Assembly: GCA_002437575.1 (NCBI GenBank)
Contig: DJQK01000056.1
Location: forward strand, 258 to 41,542
Direction: 5' to 3'
From: Clostridiales bacterium UBA6388
Lineage (GTDB): Bacteria > Bacillota > Clostridia > Oscillospirales > Oscillospiraceae
DNA: 41,285 nt
Part shown: positions 34,100-41,285 of the stretch, piece by piece
How the letters are laid out: each line of letters starts with the position of its first letter
Numbering within the stretch: position 1 is the first letter of the stretch
Program-made: the position numbers and the translations under genes
The notes under the pieces: model-generated
The model's database searches: none
The model's input: only the letters and a program-made list of their open reading frames with translations
Told to the model about the DNA's origin: nothing

Positions 34100-35232
34100 T
34101 GTCCTTCCTCCATTTCCGCATAAATTTTATCCGCCTGCGCCGTATAAAGCTGCGCGTGCGCCTGCTCGACAATATCCTGCAAGCTGATCTCGTCCCACAC
34201 GATCTGCACCTCGTCGGAAAATCCGTGCAGCTGCATCCACAGCCTGCAAACGCGCAGGAGTACCGGCTCGACCGCCCTTCGGATCGCCCACAGCTCGGAG
34301 GTAAGCAGATCGGTCTGCTGCGCGCTCATCCGCTCGGTCGACGCCCAGTTCAGTCCCAGCAAAAACGGCGGCAGTCCGGTCTTTGCCACCAGCTGCTCCA
34401 AAATCTGCCTTACCGGCACCTCCGCGTCCAGGATCTGCCCATCGGCCCCAATGACCTTGATCTCCACATCGCCGACCGCCACAAAATCGCGTACGACCCC
34501 ATGCTTTGCCTCCTGCATCGCCTGCGACCACTGCGAAGCGATCTGCTCGCTCTGCTCCTTTGCGTCGACCAGTGCTCCGTCCTTCGGCTTATACACGACC
34601 GAATAGCGCACATTCCCGGCCCGTTCCCAATTAGACCCGATCGTGCTGTAGATCTTCAGCAGCACATCGACCAGAAACGGCATACTCCGGAACACCGACG
34701 TGCCATAGGGATTTTCCTCGTCCGGATTCCACGCCGCAAACAGGATCAGATTCTGCCGCGGGAAAATTTTTACCTCTCCGTCCTGCCACTGCCCGAACGC
34801 AAAATCCAGGGCCGTTTCCCCTTCCTGCACATACAGCTTCGTCACATCGCCCCACAAAAGCGCCGTGATCTCGTCTCCGCTCACGACCATCTCGCCCACC
34901 GCCCGGCCATAAACGAGCATACTCTGCAAAAACGCCGTCAGAAAACCGTCCGCGCCGGCCTGTCCGCGCCCTGTGTTCACCTCGCGCAGAAATTTCTGCA
35001 AGCCCTTTTCCGCCTTTGCATTCCAGCACTGCACCGTAAACCCGCTCGAAAGCCGCACGAGCTTTCCGATCGCCGCGTCCAAGATCGGCACCGCGTTCCG
35101 GATCTGCCGGTACACCTCGAGCTCCCCGCCGCCGAGCGCCGTTAAGCCTGCCAGCATTCCGAACGGATGCTTCGTCCCCTCGCGCAGCTGCGCCGCCTTG
35201 CAAACCGCTGTACCTACCGCTTTTTTCCGCAT
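34096..35232 (-). CDS. Phage portal protein
   Basis: A 378-aa portal, the dodecameric ring through which DNA is packaged and to which the tail attaches. Features of SPP1/HK97-like portals: RNAVPILDAAIGKLVRLSSG near the N-terminus, LIFAAWNPDEENPYGTSVFR read here with its conserved PYGTS, DVLLKIYSTIGSNWERAGN, and a C-terminal PPFLLGLNWASTERMSAQQT. The start at MRKKAVGTAV has GAGG eight bases upstream; a longer frame would overlap the terminase. Shorter than many portals (430-500 aa). Confidence 0.88.
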   Translation of the reverse strand: MRKKAVGTAVCKAAQLREGTKHPFGMLAGLTALGGGELEVYRQIRNAVPILDAAIGKLVRLSSGFTVQCWNAKAEKGLQKFLREVNTGRGQAGADGFLTAFLQSMLVYGRAVGEMVVSGDEITALLWGDVTKLYVQEGETALDFAFGQWQDGEVKIFPRQNLILFAAWNPDEENPYGTSVFRSMPFLVDVLLKIYSTIGSNWERAGNVRYSVVYKPKDGALVDAKEQSEQIASQWSQAMQEAKHGVVRDFVAVGDVEIKVIGADGQILDAEVPVRQILEQLVAKTGLPPFLLGLNWASTERMSAQQTDLLTSELWAIRRAVEPVLLRVCRLWMQLHGFSDEVQIVWDEISLQDIVEQAHAQLYTAQADKIYAEMEEGQ

Positions 35233-35242
35233 CTTCCTCACC

Positions 35243-36490
35243 TCATTCAAATCTTCGTTCCGGCGCACACGCATAAAAGCCCGTGCCGCCCGACAGAACG
35301 CCTGTCACAAAATACCGCATATCGTCCATCGCGTGATCGTTCCTCTTGACCACCCTTTCGCCGCAAGCCGTCTGGTCCCAGACATAAAGGTCCATCTCCC
35401 GCAGGCAGTCCGTGCACCGGTCGCAGATGACGATCCTCCCGGATCTCAGTGCGTCCGCCGTCTTCCGGATGCCCGAGAGCACGTCGTTGTCCGCCTTTCT
35501 GACCCTCCAGCCGTCTCTGCGCAGAACCTCCAGAAAGCTCGCCGCCGACGGATCGACGATCACCTCGCGCACCGCTTTCCCGCCTGCAAGCTCCCGCAGC
35601 TTTCCCGCGTATTCCGCGTCGGTCATCTGCCGGCCTTCCCGCCGCGAGTCAAAATAAAACTCGTCCACGCGGTACCACACATCGCCCATCTTGCCCCACA
35701 GTCCAAAAGACGCCGGGTTCACCGTCCCATAGTCGCACGAAATGACCCACTGCTCAAAAGCCCCCGCCGGGACCGGCCGCACATTTTCCGTATCAAAAAA
35801 GTCATAGACCCGGCCTTCGGCCTGACACCACTGCCCCAGAATGAACCGCCGGTAAAAAACGCCCGCGTAAAGCCGCTCATACCGCCGCCGCACCGTCCGG
35901 CTCAAGGACGGATTGTCCTGCATCGTAAAATGCAGCACCAGCGCGTTCCGCTTCTCCGCCTGCAAGATCCACTCCTTATAAAACCAGTGCTGCGGCCCCT
36001 CCGGATTGCAGCTGAACCACAGCCTGCTTCCCTCCACCGAGCACCGCGCACACGCCTGCTCGACAAAAGACCGCGGCATCAATACGACCTCGTCCAAAAA
36101 CACGCCCGCCAGCGTCGTGCCCTGAATGAGCGCCGCCGAGCCTTCGTCCTTTCCGCCAAAGAGAAAAAAGTCGTTTTCCCGCTTCCCGAACGAGACCGTC
36201 AGAACGCCTTCTGCCCGCCGCTCCGAAACGCGCATCCCGAGTCTTCCGAGCCACGGCAAAAGCTCCTGCACCACATTGCGCCGCACGCCGCCTCTGGTCT
36301 TGCCGCACAGCGCAAAGCGCCTTCCGGAAAAGCAGCTCATCGCCCACAGGAAGAACCCCAGCCCCATCGCCAGCGTCTTTCCCGACCGCACCGCCCCATC
36401 GCAGACGATCGCATCAAATCCCTTATCCCGGCTTTTCGGCATCCACCACGTCATCGCCCGCACCTGCTTACCCGAGAACCTCGTCGTCAC
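35243..36490 (-). CDS. Terminase large subunit
   Basis: A 415-aa DNA-packaging motor with ATPase and nuclease domains. Walker A is CDGAVRSGKTLAMGLGF (about residues 30-46) and Walker B is LAGVFLDEVVLMPR. Nuclease-domain Asp residues are in VISCDYGTVNPASFGLWG and VREVIVDPSAASF, and KRNDHAMDDMRYFVTGVLSG is the typical C-terminal region. The start is a GTG at 36488-36490 with GGAGG six bases ahead, retaining the conserved FSGKQVRAMTWW; it overlaps the small subunit gene by 23 bases. The intact catalytic residues argue for a working motor. Confidence 0.93.
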   Translation of the reverse strand: MTTRFSGKQVRAMTWWMPKSRDKGFDAIVCDGAVRSGKTLAMGLGFFLWAMSCFSGRRFALCGKTRGGVRRNVVQELLPWLGRLGMRVSERRAEGVLTVSFGKRENDFFLFGGKDEGSAALIQGTTLAGVFLDEVVLMPRSFVEQACARCSVEGSRLWFSCNPEGPQHWFYKEWILQAEKRNALVLHFTMQDNPSLSRTVRRRYERLYAGVFYRRFILGQWCQAEGRVYDFFDTENVRPVPAGAFEQWVISCDYGTVNPASFGLWGKMGDVWYRVDEFYFDSRREGRQMTDAEYAGKLRELAGGKAVREVIVDPSAASFLEVLRRDGWRVRKADNDVLSGIRKTADALRSGRIVICDRCTDCLREMDLYVWDQTACGERVVKRNDHAMDDMRYFVTGVLSGGTGFYACAPERRFE

Positions 36491-36779
36491 TGCCTTCCTC
36501 CATTCCCTGCGCCAGCGCCTGCAAGAACCGCTCGGCTCCATCGTCTCCGCGCTCGGCCAGCGCTGCCAATTGCTCCAACACCTTCGTCCGGTCCAGGAGC
36601 TTAATTTCCACGGTCCCCTTTTCGCTTCTTTTGATCTCCGTCAGCATCGAAAGATCGAGCTTTTCGATGTCCACATCCGCGCACAGCGCCAGCTTCACGC
36701 AGTCGTTGGGCTTTCCGAACGCCATCTTGCGCAGCTGTCTTCGGATCTTCTCCAGCTCCGTCCATTTTTCCCGCGCCAT
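36468..36779 (-). CDS. Putative terminase small subunit
   Basis: A 103-aa helical protein directly before the large terminase, the standard position of the DNA-recognition subunit. It begins MAREKWTELEKIRRQLRKMA and has a central KGTVEIKLLDRTKVLEQLAA. No helix-turn-helix is obvious, so how or whether it recognises a specific pac site is unclear; a degenerate small subunit would favour non-specific packaging, as in gene transfer agents (inference). The ribosome binding site GGGGTGA is moderate. It is the first gene of the cluster and has a terminator 46 bases upstream. Confidence 0.65.
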   Translation of the reverse strand: MAREKWTELEKIRRQLRKMAFGKPNDCVKLALCADVDIEKLDLSMLTEIKRSEKGTVEIKLLDRTKVLEQLAALAERGDDGAERFLQALAQGMEEGSDDEVLG

Positions 36780-36824
36780 TTCTTCACCCCGCTTCCCGAG
36801 AATCCCCTCTCACCCCTGCCGCGC

Positions 36825-36859
36825 AAAAAAAAGAAAAGTTGCCGTAAAAACGGCAACTT
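36825..36859 (-). terminator. Intrinsic terminator upstream of the particle cluster
   Basis: Perfect 10-bp stem (36836-36845 with 36850-36859) around AAAA, followed on the minus strand by eleven bases that are all T but one C. It stands between the divergent methyltransferase promoter and the small terminase, so it can only act on transcripts running into the cluster. Confidence 0.88.
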
Positions 36860-36896
36860 CCCAAAAAAATATTTTTTCTTCCAATCCGCTCCCCAT

Positions 36897-36906
36897 CTGC
36901 TATAAT
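36897..36906 (+). promoter_or_regulatory. Extended -10 promoter of the methyltransferase gene
   Basis: TGC plus consensus TATAAT (36901-36906). The -35 region (TTCCAA near 36879) is weak. Start expected about 25 bases before the AAAGGAG-led ATG. Confidence 0.7.
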
Positions 36907-36935
36907 AATTCCGTAATACGCCAAAGGAGACCACC

Positions 36936-38114
36936 ATGACCTATCCAAACGTATGCCTGCGCCGCGGCGAGGCTTCCGGCGTCCGCTCCGGCCAGACGCT
37001 GATTTTCGAAAACGAGCTCGACTGGGCCGACGATACCTGCACCGACGGCTGCGTCGTCGACGTCTTAGACGACCGCCTGCAATTCACCGCCCGCGGCTTT
37101 TTCAATTCCAGATCCAAGATCACCGTCCGCGTCCTCACGCGCGACCAGCAGGAGCCCATCGACGAAGCCTTTTTCCGCCGCCGGATAACTTCCGCATGGC
37201 AGACGCGAAAAGCTCTAGGCTTTGAGAATTCCTGCCGCGTCGTCTTCGGCGAGACAGACGGCCTTCCCGGCCTCACCGTCGACAAATTTGCAGACTATTT
37301 GAGCCTTCAGATCACCTGCCTCGGCCTGGAACGCTGGAAAAGCACCATCGTGCGCATTCTGGAGGACCTCTTCAGCCCCAAAGGCATCTACGAGCGCGAC
37401 GATCTTCCCGTCCGCGAAAAAGAGGGCCTGCCCCAGATCAAGGCCTGCCTCTCCGGCTCCGTCCCCGAGGAAATTGAAATTCGCGAACACGACGCCAAAA
37501 TGCTCGTTTCCATCCCCAACGGTCAGAAGACCGGCCACTTTTTGGACCAGCAGGAAAACCGCGGCCGCATCCGTCCCTACTGCGGCGGCAGAACCGTTCT
37601 CGACCTTTGCTGCTGCACCGGCGGCTTCTCCATCCACGCCGCGCTCTACGGCGCAGCGCACGTGACGGCCGTCGATGTTTCCGAGCAGGCGCTCTGCCTC
37701 GTCCGGAAAAACGCCGCCCTGAACGGCGTCGAAGACAAGATCACCACCGTCTGTGAAAACGTCTTTGACCTCGCCAAAGCCTGGTCCGACGAAGGAAGGA
37801 CCTTCGGCCTTGTGATCTGCGACCCGCCTGCCTTCGCCAAAAGCCGCAAAGCGCTGGACGCCGCCTACCGCGGCTACAAGGAGCTGAACCTTCGCTGCAT
37901 GAAAATGGTAGAGCCCGGCGGCTTTCTCGTCTCGTGCTCGTGCAGCCAGTTCATGACGCCCGAATTGTTCCTCGCCATGCTCCGCGAAGCCGCCCACGAT
38001 TCCGGCCGCGACGCGCATTTACTCGAAATTCTCATGCAGTCCCGCGACCACCCCGCCTCCCTCTCGTCCGACAATTCTCTCTACCTCAAAGGCTACATCC
38101 TGCAAGTTTTCTGA
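36936..38114 (+). CDS. Class I SAM-dependent rRNA methyltransferase, RlmI-like
   Basis: A 392-aa enzyme with the RlmI/YccW architecture: an N-terminal PUA-like domain (about 1-75), a linker subdomain ending near GHFLDQQENR, and a Rossmann methyltransferase domain from about residue 210. SAM motif I is VLDLCCCTGGFSIHAA, motif II region VTAVDVSEQAL, and motif IV ICDPPAFAKSRKAL. E. coli RlmI makes m5C1962 in 23S rRNA; the target here is inferred. AAAGGAG precedes the ATG. It ends before a strong bidirectional terminator and repeat copy B. Confidence 0.9.
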   Translation: MTYPNVCLRRGEASGVRSGQTLIFENELDWADDTCTDGCVVDVLDDRLQFTARGFFNSRSKITVRVLTRDQQEPIDEAFFRRRITSAWQTRKALGFENSCRVVFGETDGLPGLTVDKFADYLSLQITCLGLERWKSTIVRILEDLFSPKGIYERDDLPVREKEGLPQIKACLSGSVPEEIEIREHDAKMLVSIPNGQKTGHFLDQQENRGRIRPYCGGRTVLDLCCCTGGFSIHAALYGAAHVTAVDVSEQALCLVRKNAALNGVEDKITTVCENVFDLAKAWSDEGRTFGLVICDPPAFAKSRKALDAAYRGYKELNLRCMKMVEPGGFLVSCSCSQFMTPELFLAMLREAAHDSGRDAHLLEILMQSRDHPASLSSDNSLYLKGYILQVF

Positions 38115-38121
38115 CGAAACC

Positions 38122-38156
38122 AAAAGCGCCCGCCATCTTAGATGGCGGGCGCTTTT
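38122..38156. terminator. Bidirectional intrinsic terminator after the methyltransferase gene
   Basis: Perfect 16-bp stem (38122-38137 with 38141-38156), loop TTA, with A and T runs at the two ends. It sits 7 bases after the stop. Confidence 0.93.
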
Positions 38157-38157
38157 T

Positions 38158-38362
38158 AAGCCTTGCAGAGTTTTGTGCCCGCAGGCACGAAATAAATTGA
38201 AAATTCATTTTATCCGGCGGCTTTACCGACCGGACAGGACAGCCGTTAGCGGTTTTACCGCTTACGGATGTCGCGTACCCCTTGCGGGTAAACATACCTA
38301 TCGTCTTGCAAGTGTGAGCTTTTCACGCGGAGCGTGAAAAGCTTGCGCGTAGTCAAGGCGCA
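38158..38362. repeat. Structured dispersed repeat, copy B
   Basis: Second copy of the element at 18504-18656, about 205 bases. Helices: 38172-38179 with 38184-38191; 38317-38328 with 38332-38343; GCCTTG (38160-38165) with CAAGGC (38354-38359). An extra module (about 38235-38290) with hairpins AGCGGT/ACCGCT and ACCC/GGGT is inserted, and this module also occurs at 23655-23709. Confidence 0.75.
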
Positions 38363-38367
38363 AACCC

Positions 38368-38400
38368 TTTATCAAAAAAAGCGTCAGCTTTTTTGATAAG
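38368..38400 (-). terminator. Hairpin/terminator after the P-loop gene
   Basis: On the minus strand a stem of about 14 bp (38368-38382 with 38387-38400, one bulged base) whose 3' arm contains seven T, directly after the stop codon at 38401. Confidence 0.7.
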
Positions 38401-38814
38401 TCAGTCCATGTATTTCGCAATATACTCCGGCGGGTTGCTGGGGTCGTCGGCGATCGTAAACGTGAACGCCACCTTATTTTCCGCCGAGAACAGATTGCAC
38501 CAGTCGAGGAAATTCTCCGTCTCCACCGGATCCTTCGACTTCGTCAGGCTGTAAAGGTTGTCGATGAAAATATGCGTGATATCGAAATTGCCCGCGTGCA
38601 GACCGCTGATAAAGCCCCGCAGCAGCGTATAGCTCTTAATTGCGTACTCGCTGGCGTCGATCAGACGGACGCGATGGTCCACGTCGTAGCGCAGCGTATG
38701 TCCCTTTTCAATGCACACCATGCTGCCGGACTCCGTCTTGAGTGCGCGCGAAATGGCGTCAATAAGCAGCTTGGTCTTTCCGGAGCCCTCGGGGCCCATC
38801 ATAATATTAACCAT
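38401..38814 (-). CDS. Small P-loop ATP-binding protein
   Basis: A 137-aa cytoplasmic protein starting MVNIMMGPEGSGKTKLLIDA, with a Walker A P-loop at residues 7-14 and a Walker B-like THIFIDNLYSLT near residue 85. It is much shorter than RecA/KaiC-type ATPases and lacks further domains. AGGAGG lies eight bases before the ATG, and a sigma-A promoter at 38873-38901 makes the longer open frame to 38958 untenable. It follows the isomerase-like gene. No function is known to me for this family. Confidence 0.75.
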   Translation of the reverse strand: MVNIMMGPEGSGKTKLLIDAISRALKTESGSMVCIEKGHTLRYDVDHRVRLIDASEYAIKSYTLLRGFISGLHAGNFDITHIFIDNLYSLTKSKDPVETENFLDWCNLFSAENKVAFTFTIADDPSNPPEYIAKYMD

Positions 38815-38872
38815 AGGGCATTCCTCCTTTTGCATTCGCCGCAAAAGCCGCGGCATCGTTATGGTCATTCTC

Positions 38873-38901
38873 ATTCTATCAGGTTTTCGCGCGAAACTCA
38901 A
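38873..38901 (-). promoter_or_regulatory. Sigma-A promoter of the P-loop protein gene
   Basis: On the minus strand TTGAGT (38896-38901), 17 bases, TAGAAT (38873-38878) with upstream TGA. It gives a leader of about 50 bases with a small GCCGC/GCGGC hairpin. Confidence 0.78.
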
Positions 38902-38954
38902 TGGCAAACGCGCCAAAGTTCGTAAACTTTTCTTGAATACCTCCCGGATACCGA

Positions 38955-40235
38955 TCAACCGCCGAGTATCGTCTTCGCAAGCGCCCGGCTCGCGCTTCGT
39001 CTTTCCGCGTCAAACGGGTCGATGCCGCACGCGCACGCGCTCAAAGCCGCCGCCAGCTCAAAAAAGTAAAACAGCTCTCCGAGTCCCGCCGCGTCGAGCG
39101 TCTGCATCTGCACCTGCACCACCGGCACGTCCAGGTCCGTGTGCGCCTGCAAAACCGCCTGCACTGCCGCCTCCTGCGCGTCGAAAAGCGTCTTTCCTGA
39201 AAGATACTCGAGCCCATCGTAATCCTTCCAGTCCATCTCAATATTGACCTTCTGGAAGCACCGCTCCGGCACCTGCAAAAGCGTCTCAAACACGCGCTTC
39301 TCTCCGCCCTGTAACATGGTATCAAGTCCATCCAGCGCCCCCGGCAGCTCCGCATAAACCGGAAAAGCGCCCGCGCCCTCCTGGCACGTGTGCCGCGTCA
39401 TATACTGCGTCCACCACTGCCCGAAGGCCGAAAAGTCCGGCGTAAAGCACCCAAGCACCTCTGCCGCGCGTCCTTTCTGCGTGAGTGCATACCGCGCCCC
39501 CGCGTACATCCACACCGGGTTTTCAAACGCTCTGAGATCATACGCGGAAAACCCCTCTGCCGCGCCTTCCAGCACGCCCAGCGGGTCGATCCCCGCCGCC
39601 GCCAGCACCAGCAGCGTCCCCGCGTTCAGTGCGCTCACGCGCCCGCCGAGGCACTCCGGCATCGGAAGAAACGTAAATCCTTCCTCCTTCGCCATCACCG
39701 CCAGAGAAGACTCCGCGCCGGCGCTGACAAACACGCGCTGCTTTGCGTCCTTCCCATACCGCCGCTCCATGAGCCACCGCAGCGCCCGCGAAGCCGCGCA
39801 CATCTCCAATTCCAGCCCCTCGCCGCTGAGCAGCAGCAGACAGAAATCCTGCCCTTCCAATAGTCTGCAAAGCGCGATCCAGTCCGAGCTTGCAAGATTG
39901 TCTCCCGTGAACAAGATCCGCATCCGGTCTGCCAGCAGATTCCGGTACCGGCCTCCCAGCGCCTCCACGCCCGCCTTCGCCGCAAGATAGCCTTCTCCTG
40001 CGCCCGCAACGACCAGCGTCTGGCACTGCCCCTCTATTTTTTCGCAGGCCGACCGGATGGCGTGGACCGTCCGCGCGGTCATGGCGTCCGGCTGCCCGAG
40101 CCAGCCCAGAAATTCCGGCGCGCCCGGCTGATTATTGCGCAGATGCAGATGCGCGTCAAATAAGTCCTTTTCACACCCTAACAGCTGCGGCAGCGACACG
40201 CAGCTCCAGATACTCGAAAGCTCCACATTGATCAT
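38955..40235 (-). CDS. Phosphoglucose isomerase-family protein lacking active-site signatures
   Basis: A 426-aa protein with the bacterial PGI fold: VVAGAGEGYLAAKAGVEAL (residues 75-93) matches the GIGGSYLGA region, GGRVSALNAG (197-206) matches GGRFSVLT, and the C-terminal ELFYFFELAAALSACACGID matches the family end. However, the phosphate-binding SKSGTT loop is SGEGLEL (137-143), the GESEGK stretch with the catalytic Glu reads TRHTCQEG (280-287), and the final NPFDQPGVE with its Lys is replaced by DPFDAERRSAS. It is therefore probably a pseudoenzyme or has another activity. The frame is intact with its own promoter. Confidence 0.85.
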   Translation of the reverse strand: MINVELSSIWSCVSLPQLLGCEKDLFDAHLHLRNNQPGAPEFLGWLGQPDAMTARTVHAIRSACEKIEGQCQTLVVAGAGEGYLAAKAGVEALGGRYRNLLADRMRILFTGDNLASSDWIALCRLLEGQDFCLLLLSGEGLELEMCAASRALRWLMERRYGKDAKQRVFVSAGAESSLAVMAKEEGFTFLPMPECLGGRVSALNAGTLLVLAAAGIDPLGVLEGAAEGFSAYDLRAFENPVWMYAGARYALTQKGRAAEVLGCFTPDFSAFGQWWTQYMTRHTCQEGAGAFPVYAELPGALDGLDTMLQGGEKRVFETLLQVPERCFQKVNIEMDWKDYDGLEYLSGKTLFDAQEAAVQAVLQAHTDLDVPVVQVQMQTLDAAGLGELFYFFELAAALSACACGIDPFDAERRSASRALAKTILGG

Positions 40236-40267
40236 TCGTACTTCACCCTTTCGAAGCGCTTTTTTCC

Positions 40268-40295
40268 ATTATACTACACGCCCACAAAAAAGCAA
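40268..40295 (-). promoter_or_regulatory. Sigma-A promoter of the isomerase-like gene
   Basis: On the minus strand TTGCTT (40290-40295), 16 bases, consensus TATAAT (40268-40273). It lies in the 69-base gap after the carboxypeptidase gene. Confidence 0.8.
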
Positions 40296-40304
40296 AGCCC
40301 GTGT

Positions 40305-41285
40305 TCAGTCTGCCGCCATGCAAATTCTCCCAAGCATCTGCCGCCAGATATCGAAAAACGTCAGCGCCGCAACCTCCGTTTCCGCGACCAGCGCCGCCTC
40401 CGCGATCACCCGGCCTCCCGCCGTCACCGTCACCGTCCCGAGCCGCTGTCCCTTCATGACCGGTGCCTGCACGCGCTCCTCCTGCTCTGCCTCGCACGAA
40501 ACAGAGCCCGCCAGCGCCTTGTCCAGAAGTACCTTCCCCGCGTCCTGCGCCGTGAGCGTCACATATTCCTCTTTTCCGAGAACGACCTCCACCGGCCGCA
40601 CCTCCACACCCGCCAGCGGGTCAACGAGCGCGAAATTTGAAAACCCGTAATTGAGCATCGCCTTCGCCGACTCGAACCGGTCGGTCGACGACGCGCAGTG
40701 CATCACCACCGCAATAAGCTCCATCCCATCTCGCTCCGCAGAGGCCGACAGGCAGTACCCCGCCGCAGACGTGTAGCCCGTCTTGAGCCCCGTCGTTCCG
40801 TCATAAAACCGCACAAGCTTGTTCGTGTTGCTGAGCCCAAACTCCCCATTTCTCACCGTATCCATCCAGATGGTCGTATAGTCCTTGATTTTCTCGTGCT
40901 TTAAGAGCTCTCTCGACATGATCGCAATATCCCGCGCCGTCGTCAGGTGCTCGTCCGCATTTTCCCCATCATCCAGCCCCGTGCAGTTGACAAACTTTGT
41001 GTTCGTCATTCCAAGCTCCTGCGCACGCTGGTTCATCATCTCCACAAACGCCGCTTCGCTGCCCGCAATGTGCTCGGCCAGGGCGCACGCGCAGTCGTTT
41101 GCAGACGAAACGACCACAGCCTTGAGCATTTCCTCAAGCGGCAGGACCTCGTTTTCCTCCAGATAGATCTGGCTGCCGCCCTTCGCAGCCGCCGCGGCAG
41201 AGGTCGATACCGCATCGTCCCAGCCGATCCGCCCGTCCTCCAAAGCCTCCATCACCAGCAGCAGCGTCATCACCTTCGTCACGCT
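40305..41285 (-). CDS. D-alanyl-D-alanine carboxypeptidase, S11 family (partial, N-terminus outside window)
   Basis: Low-molecular-weight penicillin-binding protein that trims the terminal D-Ala of peptidoglycan stem peptides. The catalytic SVTK (SxxK) lies exactly at the right window edge (41274-41285), the SxN motif is in VVSSANDCA, and the KTG motif is in TTGLKTGYTSAAGYCLSA. A C-terminal beta domain (PLAGVEVRPVEVVLGKEEYV) and a final amphipathic helix (LTFFDIWRQMLGRI) for membrane association follow. The signal peptide and upstream region are cut off. Similar to DacF/DacB-type enzymes; which one cannot be told. Confidence 0.93.
   Translation of the reverse strand, partial: SVTKVMTLLLVMEALEDGRIGWDDAVSTSAAAAAKGGSQIYLEENEVLPLEEMLKAVVVSSANDCACALAEHIAGSEAAFVEMMNQRAQELGMTNTKFVNCTGLDDGENADEHLTTARDIAIMSRELLKHEKIKDYTTIWMDTVRNGEFGLSNTNKLVRFYDGTTGLKTGYTSAAGYCLSASAERDGMELIAVVMHCASSTDRFESAKAMLNYGFSNFALVDPLAGVEVRPVEVVLGKEEYVTLTAQDAGKVLLDKALAGSVSCEAEQEERVQAPVMKGQRLGTVTVTAGGRVIAEAALVAETEVAALTFFDIWRQMLGRICMAAD

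Larger units (their letters stand above)
24249..36779 (-). mobile_element. Compact PBSX-like / gene-transfer-agent-like particle cluster
   Basis: Nineteen same-strand genes in 12.5 kb in the order small terminase, large terminase, portal, protease, decoration protein, major capsid, three connectors, sheath, tube, chaperone, short tape-measure-slot protein, LysM, hub, spike, gp25, gpJ, gpI-like. This is the PBSX/xkd order with most genes shorter than usual. All frames are open, with mostly 4-nt overlaps. No integrase, excisionase, repressor, replication, holin, endolysin or fibre gene is present in the cluster or its flanks, and I saw no att-like direct repeat. Base composition by eye resembles the host flanks. 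Confidence 0.85.

Noticed and set aside
24249..36779. R-type tailocin (bacteriocin) instead of a DNA-carrying particle
   Set aside because: Terminase, portal, protease and capsid genes are intact, which tailocins lack.
38815..38958. TTG start of the P-loop gene coupled to the isomerase-like stop
   Set aside because: A good promoter and AGGAGG lie downstream of it, and the extra residues look like untranslated leader.

Overview
The window looks like a chromosomal segment of a GC-rich, spore-forming anaerobic Clostridium relative, most likely an Oscillospiraceae/Ruminococcaceae-type gut bacterium. The evidence is a clostridial-order Rnf complex with its ApbE flavin transferase, spore genes of SpoIIQ and PdaA type (spoIIQ with a forespore-sigma promoter), strong AGGAGG ribosome binding sites, sigma-A promoters often with an extended -10, and small Cys-rich peptides. 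No taxon can be fixed from sequence alone.

Left part (1-12500), all on the minus strand. An apbE - NusG_II - Gx transporter - rnfC - rnfD operon comes first, with rnfD running off the left edge. Next is a TetM/EF-G-like GTPase fused to a Rae1/YacP-like nuclease domain. A group handling acidic amino acids follows: a class I aminotransferase, a dicarboxylate/amino acid symporter, and an Asp/Glu racemase in an operon with a TSUP exporter and a HAD phosphatase. Several of these units have clear promoters and terminators.

Middle part (12600-24200). The plus strand carries secA - pgeF - an orphan family 5 substrate-binding lipoprotein - an HD protein. The minus strand carries a 45-residue Cys-rich membrane peptide, pdaA, and feoA-feoB with a FeoB-associated Cys-rich peptide. 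Back on the plus strand are a CBS-pair protein and spoIIQ. Convergent gaps hold a structured dispersed repeat (18504-18656, second copy 38158-38362) and a MITE-like palindromic element (23574-23792) that shares a module with the second repeat copy.

Right part (24249-36779). This is a compact 12.5-kb, 19-gene minus-strand cluster for a contractile-tailed, DNA-packaging particle with PBSX-like gene order: small and large terminase, portal, protease, decoration protein, capsid, connectors, sheath, tube, chaperone, baseplate. Every gene is open and most overlap by 4 nt. No integrase, repressor, replication, lysis or tail-fibre gene is visible, and the tape-measure slot holds only a 167-residue protein. 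I read it as a domesticated, gene-transfer-agent-like or PBSX-like element and as the main candidate for an undescribed system. An intrinsic terminator lies directly upstream of its first gene and I see no sigma-A promoter.

Right flank (36936-41285). An RlmI-type methyltransferase (plus strand) is followed by a P-loop ATPase, a phosphoglucose isomerase homolog that has lost active-site signatures, and a D,D-carboxypeptidase cut by the right edge (all minus strand). I saw no tRNA, rRNA, CRISPR array or insertion-sequence transposase.
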